Source: Hydrogenobaculum sp. 3684 (GTDB lineage: Bacteria; Aquificota; Aquificia; Aquificales; Aquificaceae). Taken from it: a stretch of DNA of 64,000 bases. How positions within the stretch are numbered: position 1 is the stretch's first letter; the number at the start of each line of letters is the position of its first letter. The stretch spans positions 186,001 through 250,000 of the forward strand of contig NC_015557.1 in assembly GCF_000213785.1 (NCBI RefSeq), read 5' to 3'. Position numbers and translations under genes: made by a program. Shown here one piece after another: positions 1 through 9,184 of the stretch. The notes beneath the pieces were generated by a model that was not told where the DNA came from, did no database searches, and saw only the letters and a list, made by a program, of their open reading frames with translations.

Positions 1-435
1 ATCAAGCATCTCTTTTAACCTCATTATGGTAGTACTTTCTAACCCAAGCTCTTCTTGATGAAGTTTTAAAAGATCTATGTAATAATCTATGGAATCAAAC
101 ATGGTATCTCTGCTTATACCAAGCTGGTAATGTCTTTTGGCTACAGTTTCAAGTTCAATCTCAGCGGTTTTTAGAGCGGTATCATCGCATTTCTGATCTA
201 AGGAACGTTCACAGTTACTTTCTTGCTCTGAGAAATGCCGTTGGCACACTTCATCTTTTTCTTGGATAAGTTTTATTATATTGTAAAGCACTTCAGATTG
301 GGCTTTTATTAGTTTTTCAATTGTAAAAGGTGAGTTTAAAAACGCTGATGCATGGTAATCTTGTAAAAAGTGTGAGTAAAACTCGCTGAATATCTTATGA
401 GATATAGATGAAAACTTCTCTTTTTCTGCAATCAT
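1..435 (-). CDS. Partial protein, possibly the N-terminal sensor region of a signalling protein
   Basis: This frame is open from ATG at 433-435 to the left edge, giving 145 N-terminal residues; the C-terminus is outside the window. A GGAGG site (plus 442-446) lies 6 nt before the start. The protein looks helical and has no signal peptide. Residues 101-120 (RHYQLGISRDTMFDSIDYYI) resemble the proximal-His helix region of globin-coupled sensors such as DosC-type cyclases, so a sensor diguanylate cyclase is possible, but no output domain is visible and this is only inference. Residues 62-88 are encoded by a copy of the dispersed repeat family, in frame and without stops, adding three cysteines. 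The function is not established. Confidence 0.6.
   Translation of the reverse strand, partial: MIAEKEKFSSISHKIFSEFYSHFLQDYHASAFLNSPFTIEKLIKAQSEVLYNIIKLIQEKDEVCQRHFSEQESNCERSLDQKCDDTALKTAEIELETVAKRHYQLGISRDTMFDSIDYYIDLLKLHQEELGLESTTIMRLKEMLD
172..250 (-). repeat. Dispersed AGTGTGC...CGCTCTA repeat, in-frame intragenic copy
   Basis: Read on the minus strand, this 79-bp segment starts AGTGTGCCAACGGC and ends GATACCGCTCTA. It aligns end to end with the four tandem copies at 26309-26620, sharing the TTCTC..GAGCAAG, GTTCCTTAGA and GAAATGCGAT blocks. It lies wholly inside an open coding frame, where it encodes residues 62-88. This is direct sequence similarity; insertion into a pre-existing gene is inferred. 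Confidence 0.85.
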
Positions 436-563
436 AAGACGCCTCCATTTTAAATATAACATAAATTATTAATTTTTTTCCATAATATGTATTAGTATTT
501 TTATTTGGACTTCTTTGGACAAATGAGACTTTTAGTTTTTGGCTTTTAACGATATTAAAATTT

Positions 564-797
564 ATGAGAGATTTAAGTTTAACGGCGGTAATTATCAACG
601 TGTTTGTGGGGCTGTTTTTGTTCTTTTTCAAGAATAAGCTTGAAACTCTTGAAAAGGAGATAGAAAACCTAAGGCAGAAATCTGTGATAAAAGAAGACTA
701 TCACAGGGAGCTTGATAGGTTTTTCAAAGAAGTGTTTAGAAGACTTGACAGATTGGAGGCTTACTATGTGGGACAAAACCAAGCTAAAAAGCGTTAA
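564..797 (+). CDS. Small membrane-anchored coiled-coil protein (holin-like position)
   Basis: This 77-residue protein has an N-terminal hydrophobic segment (about residues 7-22, LTAVIINVFVGLFLFF), then a charged heptad-like coiled coil (about 24-70) rich in Leu, Glu, Lys and Arg. It has no recognised domain. Its 3' end overlaps the transglycosylase gene that follows, so the two are probably co-translated. A small membrane protein next to a peptidoglycan-cleaving enzyme is the usual layout of phage holin/endolysin pairs, but it could equally be a cell-division accessory given ftsW-murG downstream. No Shine-Dalgarno sequence is evident before the ATG. Confidence 0.6.
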   Translation: MRDLSLTAVIINVFVGLFLFFFKNKLETLEKEIENLRQKSVIKEDYHRELDRFFKEVFRRLDRLEAYYVGQNQAKKR

Positions 798-1320
798 AAA
801 CCTCTACAAGGAGGAAGTGCTGCAGATACCGGCTATTTTTAAAAACAAAGATGACTACGTGGCGTTTTTGATGGCGCAGTCTTATCAAGAATCTGGGTGG
901 AATGAAGAAAGCGTTTCTAAAACAGGTTGTAAAGGCTTTGCTCAGTTTGAACTATCCACTTGGAAATTTGTTTGGAAAAAGCTCCTAAAACATGAAGAAA
1001 TACCAAGTATATGGGACATAAAAGCTCAAATAATAGCCCAACATACTTACATGAAATACCTTATAAACGCCGTTTCCAAGAAAGAAACCATGTTACCAAG
1101 GCAGGAAATACTAGCTTATTCTTTGATGGCTTACAACGGTGGTCTTGGCGTGGTGGAGTGGTGCTTAGAATATCACGGTGTTGTTTCTGTAATAGCTTTA
1201 AGAGATTATAGAAATTCTCACAAAAGCACATACCCCGATGAAAATAAAATTTTTGAAATTCTAAACTACCCAATATCCATCTTTAACATATGGCGTAGCC
1301 TTCGAGAAATTGCTGTATAA
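766..1320 (+). CDS. Lytic transglycosylase-like (SLT/lysozyme fold) protein
   Basis: This 184-residue protein would cleave peptidoglycan glycan strands. The SLT-type signatures are a putative catalytic Glu at about residue 42 in SYQESGWN, a following GCKGFAQF segment, and AYNGG near 122-126. ATG 766 is chosen because GGAGG (755-759) sits 6 nt upstream; an in-frame ATG at 712 lies deep in the previous gene and lacks a site. No signal peptide is visible, so export may need a holin-like partner, and the preceding membrane protein is a candidate. The stop codon overlaps a TATAAT box (1316-1321) just before the SEDS gene. A phage-derived lysis module is possible but unproven. Confidence 0.7.
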   Translation: MWDKTKLKSVKNLYKEEVLQIPAIFKNKDDYVAFLMAQSYQESGWNEESVSKTGCKGFAQFELSTWKFVWKKLLKHEEIPSIWDIKAQIIAQHTYMKYLINAVSKKETMLPRQEILAYSLMAYNGGLGVVEWCLEYHGVVSVIALRDYRNSHKSTYPDENKIFEILNYPISIFNIWRSLREIAV

Positions 1321-1330
1321 TATGTGATAA

Positions 1331-2455
1331 ATGAGGTTTTACATTAAAGAATGGGATGAAATCATACTTGTAAGTGTATTGCTTTTATACATAATAGGTC
1401 TTGTAAACATAGCGAGTGCAAGTTTGGTGGGCAGTGTATTTATAAAATTTAGTTTTTCTACTTATAAAAAACTTATATTTCAGCTTGGTGTTGGTATTGT
1501 AGGCTTTTTTATGGCTGCTTTGATTACTAAATTTGATTACGAAAAGCTTAAAAACCCAAAGGCCATATATAGTATTATATCTTTAAATATTTTTTTACTC
1601 ATAGTGGTGCTTGTAATAAAGTATGCCAAACATATGCCTGTAAATAGATGGCTTTTTGGTGAAAGTTTACAAGTGTCAGAATTTTCAAAGATTATAAACA
1701 TTGTTTTTTTAGCTTACTATATAAGTAGAAAAGGTGAGGTTAGTGCTACGAAGGAGCTTTTGTTTGCTTCCTTTTTGGTAGCCTTCCAGTCTTTTCTGAT
1801 ATTTTTAGAACCAGATAGGGGAAGTGCTATTTTTTTACTTTTTATTGCTTTTATAATGCTTTGGATAGGCAACGCTCCTCCTAGGGTTTTATATCCGGCA
1901 ACGTTTATGTTTGGTGTGCTGGGGATTCTTTTTTTACTTTTAAAAACTGGCGGAAACTATGTGGAAGGTCGTTTTGCGGCGTGGTTAAACCCTTTTGCCA
2001 AGGCAAACACAAAAGGCTATCAAATTATACAATCTCTTTTTGCTTTTGCCCACGGTAGGTTTTTTGGGGTTGGTATTGGGGAGGGCATTCAGAAAGAGGG
2101 TTATCTACCAGAAATAGATACCGATTATGCTCTTGCTCTAATAGGTGAAGAATGGGGATTTTTGGGGGTTTCTTTTGTGGTTTTTTTATATGCTGGACTG
2201 GTTTATAGGATATTTAAAATATCTGATTTTGCTGAAAATAGCTTCGGCAAGCTTATTGCGTTTGGCATAGGTATGTATATAGCTACGGAGTCCATATGGA
2301 ATATGATGATGGCTATGAATGTAATACCCTCAAAAGGTATAGCTCTACCATTTATAAGTTATGGAAGCTCAAATTTGCTTGCTAACCTCCTTGCTATAGG
2401 TCTTGTGATGTCTGTTTATAGAAAAGAAAAGAAACCATGGAAAAAACTTTTTTAG
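1331..2455 (+). CDS. ftsW: SEDS-family glycosyltransferase, FtsW/RodA type
   Basis: This 374-residue polytopic inner-membrane protein with about ten hydrophobic segments belongs to the SEDS family, which polymerises lipid II into glycan strands. Family features include EPDRGSAIF in the middle, the conserved acidic loop DTDYALALIGEEWG near residue 265, and the C-terminal ALPFISYGSSNLLANL. MurG, which makes lipid II, follows with a 19-nt overlap, which favours FtsW over RodA, though sequence alone does not settle it. There is no Shine-Dalgarno sequence; TATAAT at 1316-1321 ends 9 nt before ATG, suggesting its own promoter with a very short leader. Confidence 0.85.
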   Translation: MRFYIKEWDEIILVSVLLLYIIGLVNIASASLVGSVFIKFSFSTYKKLIFQLGVGIVGFFMAALITKFDYEKLKNPKAIYSIISLNIFLLIVVLVIKYAKHMPVNRWLFGESLQVSEFSKIINIVFLAYYISRKGEVSATKELLFASFLVAFQSFLIFLEPDRGSAIFLLFIAFIMLWIGNAPPRVLYPATFMFGVLGILFLLLKTGGNYVEGRFAAWLNPFAKANTKGYQIIQSLFAFAHGRFFGVGIGEGIQKEGYLPEIDTDYALALIGEEWGFLGVSFVVFLYAGLVYRIFKISDFAENSFGKLIAFGIGMYIATESIWNMMMAMNVIPSKGIALPFISYGSSNLLANLLAIGLVMSVYRKEKKPWKKLF

Positions 2456-3504
2456 TATCAGGCGGTGGAACCGGTGGACATTTTTTCCCTGCTGTTAGTT
2501 TTTTAGAGCTTTTAAAAGAAAAGAATATAAATTCTTTCTATGTGGGCTCTTCTTATGGTATAGAGAAAAAACTTCAAGAAGATATACCCTCTAAAAATAT
2601 TTTTCTTGATACAAAAGGCTTTGTTGGTAAAGGATATCTTGATAAGTTAAAATCTCTTTATCTTATGGGAAAATCCGTATACTTTTTAAATAAAAATATT
2701 AAAGATGATTTTATGGGAGTTGTGTTCGGAGGTTATGCCTCTTTACCCGTAGGGCTTTTGAGTATATTAAAAAGAAAACCTCTTTTTCTACATGAGCAAA
2801 ACTCTATTCCAAGCCTTACCAATAAGCTTCTTTCTAAAAAAGCAGATGTTTGCTTTACAACGTTTAACTATACCTCTAAGTTTTTTAAAAATGCTTTTAG
2901 AGTAGGTATGCCTATTAGAAAAGAGTTTTTGAGCTTTTACGATAAAAAAGAACTTCAAAAGGAGTTTAGTATAGAAAGCCCTTGTGTTTTGGTAATGGGT
3001 GGGTCTCAAGGGGCAAAAGCTCTAAACGATGTTGCCGTAGAGCTTTTTAAGAAAACAAACTTTAACGGTATCATCCTAACAGGTGAAAAAAACTATGAAG
3101 AGGTTTCAAACGCTCTTAAAAGCCTAAAACGGGTGAAGGTTTTTCCTTTTTTTAAAAAGATGTATAAGCTTATGAGAGCTTGCGATGTAGCTATGTCTCG
3201 TGCTGGGGCAAGTACTGTGTATGAGATGGCTGTAGTGGGCCTTCCGGCTGTGCTTGTACCATATCCGTATGCTGCATACAATCATCAGTATTACAACGCT
3301 TTGGAGATAAAAGATTTAGGCGGTGCTGAGCTTATAGAACAATCTAAATTAGATTATGATAGTCTTATAAAAGCCTTAGAAAATATTCTAAATGATTTAG
3401 AAAGCTATTCAAAAAATATATCTTCTTTTTGTATAAAAACCGAAGGAAATGATATAATATTACCACAAGAGCTTATGCTTGAAAAAATACGAGGTATATT
3501 ATGA
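2437..3504 (+). CDS. murG: UDP-GlcNAc:undecaprenyl-PP-MurNAc-pentapeptide GlcNAc transferase
   Basis: MurG (355 residues) adds N-acetylglucosamine to lipid I to form lipid II on the cytoplasmic face of the membrane. The N-terminal glycine-rich loop GGGTGGHFFPA (residues 8-18), the inter-domain GGSQGAKALND, and the C-terminal donor-site region MSRAGASTVYEMAVVGLPA are all present, and length is typical for the family. It overlaps the SEDS gene upstream by 19 nt and the cyclase downstream by 4 nt (ATGA), so the three are probably one transcript. This joins lipid II synthesis directly to its polymerase. Confidence 0.95.
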   Translation: MEKTFLVSGGGTGGHFFPAVSFLELLKEKNINSFYVGSSYGIEKKLQEDIPSKNIFLDTKGFVGKGYLDKLKSLYLMGKSVYFLNKNIKDDFMGVVFGGYASLPVGLLSILKRKPLFLHEQNSIPSLTNKLLSKKADVCFTTFNYTSKFFKNAFRVGMPIRKEFLSFYDKKELQKEFSIESPCVLVMGGSQGAKALNDVAVELFKKTNFNGIILTGEKNYEEVSNALKSLKRVKVFPFFKKMYKLMRACDVAMSRAGASTVYEMAVVGLPAVLVPYPYAAYNHQYYNALEIKDLGGAELIEQSKLDYDSLIKALENILNDLESYSKNISSFCIKTEGNDIILPQELMLEKIRGIL

Positions 3505-4589
3505 TAGACTATAAAACTAGGTTGCTTGAACTTTTAAAGAGGTATCATATTAAAAAAGATACTGCTAATATATTTTTGGAGCTATTTGAAAGGCAAAATA
3601 ACACTGGGATTTTTGAAAATCTTAACCAGCAAACTTATGATAGTTTAAATGTTTTGAAACGTTTTGGAATAATTGATAAAGATATTAAGAATTTCCCTAA
3701 AATTAAACAGATACTTTTAAACACCGACGAATGTTTTAAAAAACGTATAAGTATAATGTTTGATTATCTAAAGGATTTTATATACAAGTTTTTGGATTTG
3801 CTTTGCAATTTTACCGAAGATGCTATTTACGACTTTATTTTAGATTGTATAGAACTTGGCTTTACTTTGGAAGAAGAAAGTGAAAATATCTTTGATTTTT
3901 ATAGGGCTCAAAATATCTTATCTTCCTATACTATAGACGCTATAAGAAAGTATAAAGAAGAGCATCAAGATGAATCCATTGATATCTTTGGCCTTACCGC
4001 TTCTTTTGTAAAGTTTTCCCATTTTGTTTCAGAAGTAGTTTCTTTATCTTACTATGAAAAGCTTCTTACAGACAAAGTATATGAGGTTTATGAAAAATCT
4101 ACAAAAGATCAACTTTCTAACCTTTACAATAGGACAAAGTTTAACGATATCAAAAATTATGAATTTGTCAGGTCAAGACGGTATAAAATACCGCTATCTC
4201 TATGCATGTTTGATATAGATGATTTTAAGAAAATAAACGATACGTTTGGCCATCTTGTGGGTGATAAGGTGATAAAAGAGCTTGGCAAGGTTGTTTTGGA
4301 TAATGTTAGAAAGTCCGATATACCGTTTAGATTGGGTGGTGAAGAATTTTTAATATTGTTTACCCATACTAATTTAAACGAAGCTAAGTTAGCCTGTGAA
4401 AAGCTGCTTAACAGGATAAGAAATATTGAAATAAAAGAAGGTGATAATATTGTTAAGTTTACCGTAAGCATGGGTCTAACGGAGTTAAAAGAAGAAGACG
4501 ATAGTATTGAAAAAGCAATTGATAGGACTGATAAAGCTCTTTACATGGCAAAAAAGAACGGTAAAAACCGTATTGAGATTTTGATATAA
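3501..4589 (+). CDS. Diguanylate cyclase (GGDEF domain), soluble
   Basis: This 362-residue protein would make cyclic di-GMP from two GTP. The C-terminal GGDEF domain (about 195-360) carries DQLSNLYNRTKF, FDIDDFKKINDTFGH, an active-site GGEEF at about 279-283 and an RxxD inhibitory site (RKSD) five residues before it, so it looks catalytically active and product-inhibited. The N-terminal 190 residues are helical, without membrane segments, and match no domain I recognise; they probably sense a signal. Translation is coupled to murG by an ATGA overlap, an unusual partner that may link c-di-GMP level to envelope synthesis (inference). Confidence 0.9.
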   Translation: MIDYKTRLLELLKRYHIKKDTANIFLELFERQNNTGIFENLNQQTYDSLNVLKRFGIIDKDIKNFPKIKQILLNTDECFKKRISIMFDYLKDFIYKFLDLLCNFTEDAIYDFILDCIELGFTLEEESENIFDFYRAQNILSSYTIDAIRKYKEEHQDESIDIFGLTASFVKFSHFVSEVVSLSYYEKLLTDKVYEVYEKSTKDQLSNLYNRTKFNDIKNYEFVRSRRYKIPLSLCMFDIDDFKKINDTFGHLVGDKVIKELGKVVLDNVRKSDIPFRLGGEEFLILFTHTNLNEAKLACEKLLNRIRNIEIKEGDNIVKFTVSMGLTELKEEDDSIEKAIDRTDKALYMAKKNGKNRIEILI

Positions 4590-4595
4590 ATTAAG

Positions 4596-4624
4596 TTGCA
4601 AAAATAACTATAAAAGCTTAAAAT
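4596..4624 (+). promoter_or_regulatory. Promoter of nuoEF, leaderless type
   Basis: TTGCAA (4596-4601) and TAAAAT (4619-4624) are separated by 17 bp, matching sigma-70 spacing. The nuoE ATG begins 6 nt after the -10 box, so the predicted transcription start falls at or next to the start codon. There is no Shine-Dalgarno sequence between them. Confidence 0.7.
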
Positions 4625-4630
4625 GTATAT

Positions 4631-5095
4631 ATGCTAACTCAAGAGATAAAAGAGGCTATAGAAGGTCATATAAAGTATTTCGGGTCTAAAGAGGAGGCTT
4701 TGTTGCTTTCTCTTCACTCTATTCAAGAGCATCTTGGCCACATACCAGAAGAGGCTTTGGAAGAGCTCTCGGAGATTTTAGATATGCCGCTTCATCATAT
4801 AAAAGGTGTTGTGGCGTTTTATGAGATGTTTGATACAGGCGAAAAAGCCAAGCACCGTATATACGTATGTAACAGCATAGTTTGCTATCTTCTTAAAAGC
4901 CACAGAGTTTTTAGCGCTGTAAAAGAACTTCTTGGTATAGAGCCAGGCCAGGTGACAAGAGATGGTATGTTTAAGCTTGTGGAAGTCCAATGCCTAGGTG
5001 CTTGCTCAGAAGCGCCAGTTTTCATGGTAGACAACGATATCTATAGATACGAATCAAAGGAGAAGCTTCATGAAATACTTGCCAAATATAGCTAA
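4631..5095 (+). CDS. nuoE: NADH dehydrogenase subunit E, 2Fe-2S protein
   Basis: NuoE (154 residues) is the thioredoxin-like [2Fe-2S] subunit of the NADH-oxidising module of complex I. The cluster ligands are visible as C-x4-C (VCNSIVC) and C-x3-C (CLGACSEAP). It overlaps nuoF by 26 nt. Other complex I subunits are absent nearby; a stand-alone nuoEF pair is known from Aquifex aeolicus, where the two subunits form a stable complex. It could also serve as the diaphorase part of another oxidoreductase. The start fits a leaderless transcript. Confidence 0.93.
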   Translation: MLTQEIKEAIEGHIKYFGSKEEALLLSLHSIQEHLGHIPEEALEELSEILDMPLHHIKGVVAFYEMFDTGEKAKHRIYVCNSIVCYLLKSHRVFSAVKELLGIEPGQVTRDGMFKLVEVQCLGACSEAPVFMVDNDIYRYESKEKLHEILAKYS

Positions 5096-6347
5096 TATAC
5101 ACGCTGAAACAGAGCTAAACCTTCTTCTTAAAAGAGCCAAACGTAAGCGAACCGCCGATATAAAAGAATATTTAAAAGATGGTGGCTATCTTGCCTTAGA
5201 AAAAGCCCTAAGCATGAAGCCTGAAGACATAGTAGAAGAAGTGGATAACAGCAATTTAAGAGGAAGAGGTGGAGCTGGTTTTCCTACTGGTAGAAAGTGG
5301 AAATTTTGTCTTCAAAACAAAGCCCCTAGATACTTAGTGTGCAACGCCGATGAATCAGAGCCAGGCACTTTTAAAGACAGGCTTATATTAGAAAGAGATC
5401 CTCATCTGCTTTTAGAGGGCATGATTATATCCGCTTACGCTCTTGGGGTCAATAGAGCTTACATATACATAAGAGGTGAATATCCAGCCGGTTATTATAT
5501 ATTAAGAAACGCCATAGAAGAAGCTAAAAAAGAAGGGCTTTTAGGTAAAAATATATTAAACTCTGGTTTTGATCTTGAAATACTTGTTTCAAGAGGAGCA
5601 GGTGCTTATATCTGCGGTGAAGAGACGGCTCTTCTTAACTCTATAGAAGGTAAAAGAGGACACCCAAGGTTAAAACCACCTTTTCCAGTGCAGGTGGGCT
5701 TATGGGGTAGGCCTACAGTTGTAAACAATGTAGAAACGTTGTCAAATATCCCCATTATTATAAATTTAGGTTCTGAAGGCTATAAAGAGATAGGCCCTAT
5801 GGATTATCCTGGTCCTAAGCTTTTTCCAGTGAGCGGTAAGGTGAAAAAACCAGGTGTTTATGAGCTTCCCATGAATACAACCCTAAGAGAGGTTATATTT
5901 AAATACGCTGGTGGGACTATTAGAAATGTTCCTATAAAGGCTGTTTTCTCTGGAGCTCTTGATTGTCTTAGCGTAAATGAACTAGATACTCCTATGGATT
6001 ACTCACAGTTTGGCTTTGGCGGTACTGGTACCGTGATAGTCCTAACTGAAGAAGACGATATAGTAGAAGCTTGTTATAAGATAGCTGAGTTTTATGAACA
6101 TGAGACTTGTGGTTTTTGTACACCTTGCCGTATAGGATGTCACGAACAAGCATATTTACTTGAGAAGATAGTAAAAGATGAGGCTACACCCCAAACGTGG
6201 GAAGGTCTTAGGTTTGTGACAAAGTATATTCAACCCACTTCTGTTTGTGGTCTTGGCGCTGTGGCCAGTAGGCTTATCAAACAAGCCATGGAAAAGTTTC
6301 CAGAGGATTTTGCCAAAAAAGAACAAATGTCTTTTGTAAATATTTAA
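5070..6347 (+). CDS. nuoF: NADH dehydrogenase subunit F (FMN, NADH and 4Fe-4S)
   Basis: NuoF (425 residues) oxidises NADH and passes electrons through FMN to a [4Fe-4S] cluster. The NADH-binding [13 protein letters not shown] (about 66-78), the FMN-binding region around [27 protein letters not shown], and the cluster motif [11 protein letters not shown] (about 350-360) with a further Cys in TSVCGLG are all present. GGAG at about 5059-5062 precedes the ATG, which lies inside nuoE. It is followed after 16 nt by ilvD, which has its own GGAGG. Confidence 0.95.
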   Translation: MKYLPNIANIHAETELNLLLKRAKRKRTADIKEYLKDGGYLALEKALSMKPEDIVEEVDNSNLRGRGGAGFPTGRKWKFCLQNKAPRYLVCNADESEPGTFKDRLILERDPHLLLEGMIISAYALGVNRAYIYIRGEYPAGYYILRNAIEEAKKEGLLGKNILNSGFDLEILVSRGAGAYICGEETALLNSIEGKRGHPRLKPPFPVQVGLWGRPTVVNNVETLSNIPIIINLGSEGYKEIGPMDYPGPKLFPVSGKVKKPGVYELPMNTTLREVIFKYAGGTIRNVPIKAVFSGALDCLSVNELDTPMDYSQFGFGGTGTVIVLTEEDDIVEACYKIAEFYEHETCGFCTPCRIGCHEQAYLLEKIVKDEATPQTWEGLRFVTKYIQPTSVCGLGAVASRLIKQAMEKFPEDFAKKEQMSFVNI

Positions 6348-6363
6348 AGTTTGGAGGTTTTTT

Positions 6364-8028
6364 ATGAGAAGCGATATAATACAAAAAGGTTATGACAAAG
6401 CCCCGCATAGATCTTTACTGAGGGCTTGTGGTTTTAAAGATGAGGATTTTGGAAAACCTATCATAGGTGTTGCTAATTCTTATATAGATATTGTGCCTGG
6501 GCATGTACATCTTAGAGAATTTGTAGAGCCTATAAAAGAAGAGATTAGAAAAGCAGGTGCTATACCAGTAGAGTTTAACACCATAGGTGTAGATGACGGT
6601 ATAGCAATGGGACATTACGGTATGCACTACTCTTTGCCAAGTAGAGAGCTTATAGCAGATGCTATAGAAACCGTTGTAGAAGCTCATCAGCTCGATGGTC
6701 TTATCTGCATACCAAACTGCGATAAAATAGTCCCCGGTATGCTAATGGGTGCTCTTAGAGTAAACGTGCCTACGGTGTTTATAAGCGGCGGTCCCATGGC
6801 TGCTGGTAAAATAGGAGATAAAAAAGTAGATCTTATATCTGTTTTTGAAGGGGTTGGCAAGCTAAACAAAGGCGAGATAACAGAAAAAGATCTTCTTGTT
6901 ATAGAGCAAAACGCTTGTCCTTCTTGTGGTTCTTGTTCTGGGCTTTTTACGGCAAACTCTATGAACTGCCTTACTGAAGTGCTTGGTCTTGGACTCCCAG
7001 GAAACGGTACTATCTTAGCCATAGACCCAAGAAGAGAAATGCTTGCAAGGGCTGCTGCAAGACAAATAGTAGAACTTGTGAAGATAGATTTAAAACCAAG
7101 GGATATAGTTACAAAGGCATCTTTTGACAATGCTTTTAGAGTGGATATAGCTATGGGTGGATCTTCCAACACTGTGCTTCATCTTTTGGCTATTGCAAGA
7201 GAAGCAGGTATAGAGTACAAAATGGAAGATATAGATAAAATCTCAAGAGAAACACCTACTCTTTGCAAAATATCCCCTTCTTCAGATTATCACATGGAGG
7301 ATTTGGATAGGGCTGGCGGAATAAGTGCTATCATGAAAGAGCTTCTTAGAAATGGTTTACTTGACGGCAAACAAAGAACAGTTACTACAAAAACTATAGA
7401 AGAAATTGTAAAAGATGTAGAAATAATGGATGAAAACGTAATAAGACGTATAGACAACGCTTATTCAAAAGATGGCGGTCTTGCTATACTATTTGGTAAT
7501 TTGGCACCAAAAGGAAGCGTGGTAAAAACTGCCGGTGTTGCCAAAGAAATGCTACAATTCAAAGGCAAAGCTATTTGTTTCGATTCTGAAGAAGAAGCTA
7601 TAGATGGCATAAGAGGTGGAAAGGTAAAACCAGGCCATGTGGTGGTCATAAGATACGAAGGTCCAAAAGGCGGGCCTGGTATGAGAGAGATGCTAAGTCC
7701 TACTTCCACCATAATGGGCATGGGACTTGGAAGTTCTGTGGCTCTTATTACAGATGGAAGATTTTCTGGTGGCACAAGGGGAGCTTGCGTAGGTCATGTT
7801 TCCCCAGAAGCAGCAGCTGGTGGTCCTATCGGTATTGTTCAAGATGGTGATGAAATACTTATAGATATACCCAATAGAAAACTTGAGCTTTTAATATCTC
7901 AAGAAGAGTTTGATGCTCGTTTAAAAGCTTTTAAACCAAAGGAAAAACCTATCAAAAGCTCATGGCTTAAGCGTTATAGAAAACTCGTAAAAGATGCTTC
8001 AGAGGGGGCTATTTTATCTGCGGATTGA
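6364..8028 (+). CDS. ilvD: Dihydroxy-acid dehydratase
   Basis: IlvD (554 residues, normal length) dehydrates 2,3-dihydroxy-isovalerate and its isoleucine-pathway homologue to the keto acids, the third shared step of branched-chain amino-acid synthesis. Fe-S cluster cysteines are seen in [12 protein letters not shown] and [18 protein letters not shown]; the C-terminal [19 protein letters not shown] is the standard signature. GGAGG (6354-6358) lies 5 nt before the ATG. It probably shares the nuoEF transcript and runs closely into tgt; no other ilv genes are in the window. Confidence 0.96.
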   Translation: MRSDIIQKGYDKAPHRSLLRACGFKDEDFGKPIIGVANSYIDIVPGHVHLREFVEPIKEEIRKAGAIPVEFNTIGVDDGIAMGHYGMHYSLPSRELIADAIETVVEAHQLDGLICIPNCDKIVPGMLMGALRVNVPTVFISGGPMAAGKIGDKKVDLISVFEGVGKLNKGEITEKDLLVIEQNACPSCGSCSGLFTANSMNCLTEVLGLGLPGNGTILAIDPRREMLARAAARQIVELVKIDLKPRDIVTKASFDNAFRVDIAMGGSSNTVLHLLAIAREAGIEYKMEDIDKISRETPTLCKISPSSDYHMEDLDRAGGISAIMKELLRNGLLDGKQRTVTTKTIEEIVKDVEIMDENVIRRIDNAYSKDGGLAILFGNLAPKGSVVKTAGVAKEMLQFKGKAICFDSEEEAIDGIRGGKVKPGHVVVIRYEGPKGGPGMREMLSPTSTIMGMGLGSSVALITDGRFSGGTRGACVGHVSPEAAAGGPIGIVQDGDEILIDIPNRKLELLISQEEFDARLKAFKPKEKPIKSSWLKRYRKLVKDASEGAILSAD

Positions 8029-8037
8029 TATTAGTTG

Positions 8038-9168
8038 ATGTTTAAGATAGAAAAAACCGATGGTTTAGCAAGGGCTGGAGTTTTATCTACTTCACATGGT
8101 GATATATTAACACCTGTTTTTATGCCGGTGGGTACAAAGGGTACTGTAAAAGCCATGACCCACCGTTTGTTAGAAGAGCTTGGTACTCAAATCATCCTTG
8201 GAAATACTTATCATCTTTACCTAAGGCCAGGACCTGAGCTTATAGAAAAGTTTGGAGGTCTTCATAAATTTATCAACTGGAATAAGCCTATTCTTACAGA
8301 TAGTGGTGGTTTTCAAGTGTTTTCTTTGTCTAAGAAAAACAGCTCAAACGTTAAGATAACAGATGATGGAGTTTATTTTAAAGACCACCTTCAAGGGGAC
8401 AAACATCTTTTTAGCCCTGAGAGAGTGATAGAAATTCAAGAGATATTTGGCTCAGATATCATGATGCCAATAGATGAGTGTATATCACTTCCGGCTTCTT
8501 ACGAATATACAAAAGAAGCTCTTTATAGGACTATAAGATGGTTAGAGCGTTCTAAAAAAGCCAAAAAACGAAAAGACCAAATGCTTTTTGGCATTGTTCA
8601 AGGTGGTGAATACAAAGATTTGAGAAAGCTTTCTGCAAGACTCACTGTAGAATTTGATATGGATGGTTATTCTATTGGCGGGTTGTCTGTGGGGGAGTCA
8701 AAAGATATCATGTATTCTATGACCTATTACGTTGTAGAAGAACTGCCGTTTGATAAACCCCATTATCTTATGGGCGTTGGAAAACCAGAGGATATATTGG
8801 AAGCCATTTCTCTTGGTGTTGATATGTTTGATTGTGTAATACCTACAAGAAACGCTCGTACTGGGCTTTTATACACATCAAAAGGTGAACTTGTTTTAAG
8901 ACATGAGCGCTACAAAGAAGACCCAAGACCTGTGGATGAAGAATGTGAATGCTATACATGTAAAAACTTTTCAAGGGCTTATTTGAGACATCTTTTTATG
9001 ATGGAGGAAATATCTTCTTATATTTTAAATACTATTCACAATCTTCACTTTTTCTTAAATCTTACCAAAAAAGCCAGAGAAGCTATAATCCAAGGTAGGT
9101 TTTTGGATTTTAAAAACGAGATGTTAGAAAAGTTTAATATGAAAAATCATAGCATAAATGCAAACTAA
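8038..9168 (+). CDS. tgt: tRNA-guanine transglycosylase
   Basis: Tgt (376 residues) exchanges guanine-34 of GUN-anticodon tRNAs for preQ1 on the way to queuosine. Substrate and catalytic segments are ILTDSGGFQVFSL, FGIVQGG, YSIGGLSVGE, and the Asp nucleophile in GVDMFDCVIPTRNARTG. The zinc site is C-x-C-x2-C in ECECYTCKNF with a downstream His. I take ATG 8038 as the start; the in-frame TTG just before it (8035) is less likely. It lies 9 nt after ilvD. Confidence 0.95.
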   Translation: MFKIEKTDGLARAGVLSTSHGDILTPVFMPVGTKGTVKAMTHRLLEELGTQIILGNTYHLYLRPGPELIEKFGGLHKFINWNKPILTDSGGFQVFSLSKKNSSNVKITDDGVYFKDHLQGDKHLFSPERVIEIQEIFGSDIMMPIDECISLPASYEYTKEALYRTIRWLERSKKAKKRKDQMLFGIVQGGEYKDLRKLSARLTVEFDMDGYSIGGLSVGESKDIMYSMTYYVVEELPFDKPHYLMGVGKPEDILEAISLGVDMFDCVIPTRNARTGLLYTSKGELVLRHERYKEDPRPVDEECECYTCKNFSRAYLRHLFMMEEISSYILNTIHNLHFFLNLTKKAREAIIQGRFLDFKNEMLEKFNMKNHSINAN

Positions 9169-9184
9169 ATCTAAATTTTAAACT

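Noticed and set aside
712..765. Upstream ATG for the transglycosylase
   Set aside because: It lies well inside the preceding gene and lacks a ribosome-binding site, whereas ATG 766 has GGAGG at the right distance.
6687..7172. A 161-residue frame antisense to ilvD (and similar long antisense frames in tuf, rplL, rpoC and secY)
   Set aside because: They are shadows of conserved genes with no ribosome-binding site and low-complexity Ser/Pro-rich products.
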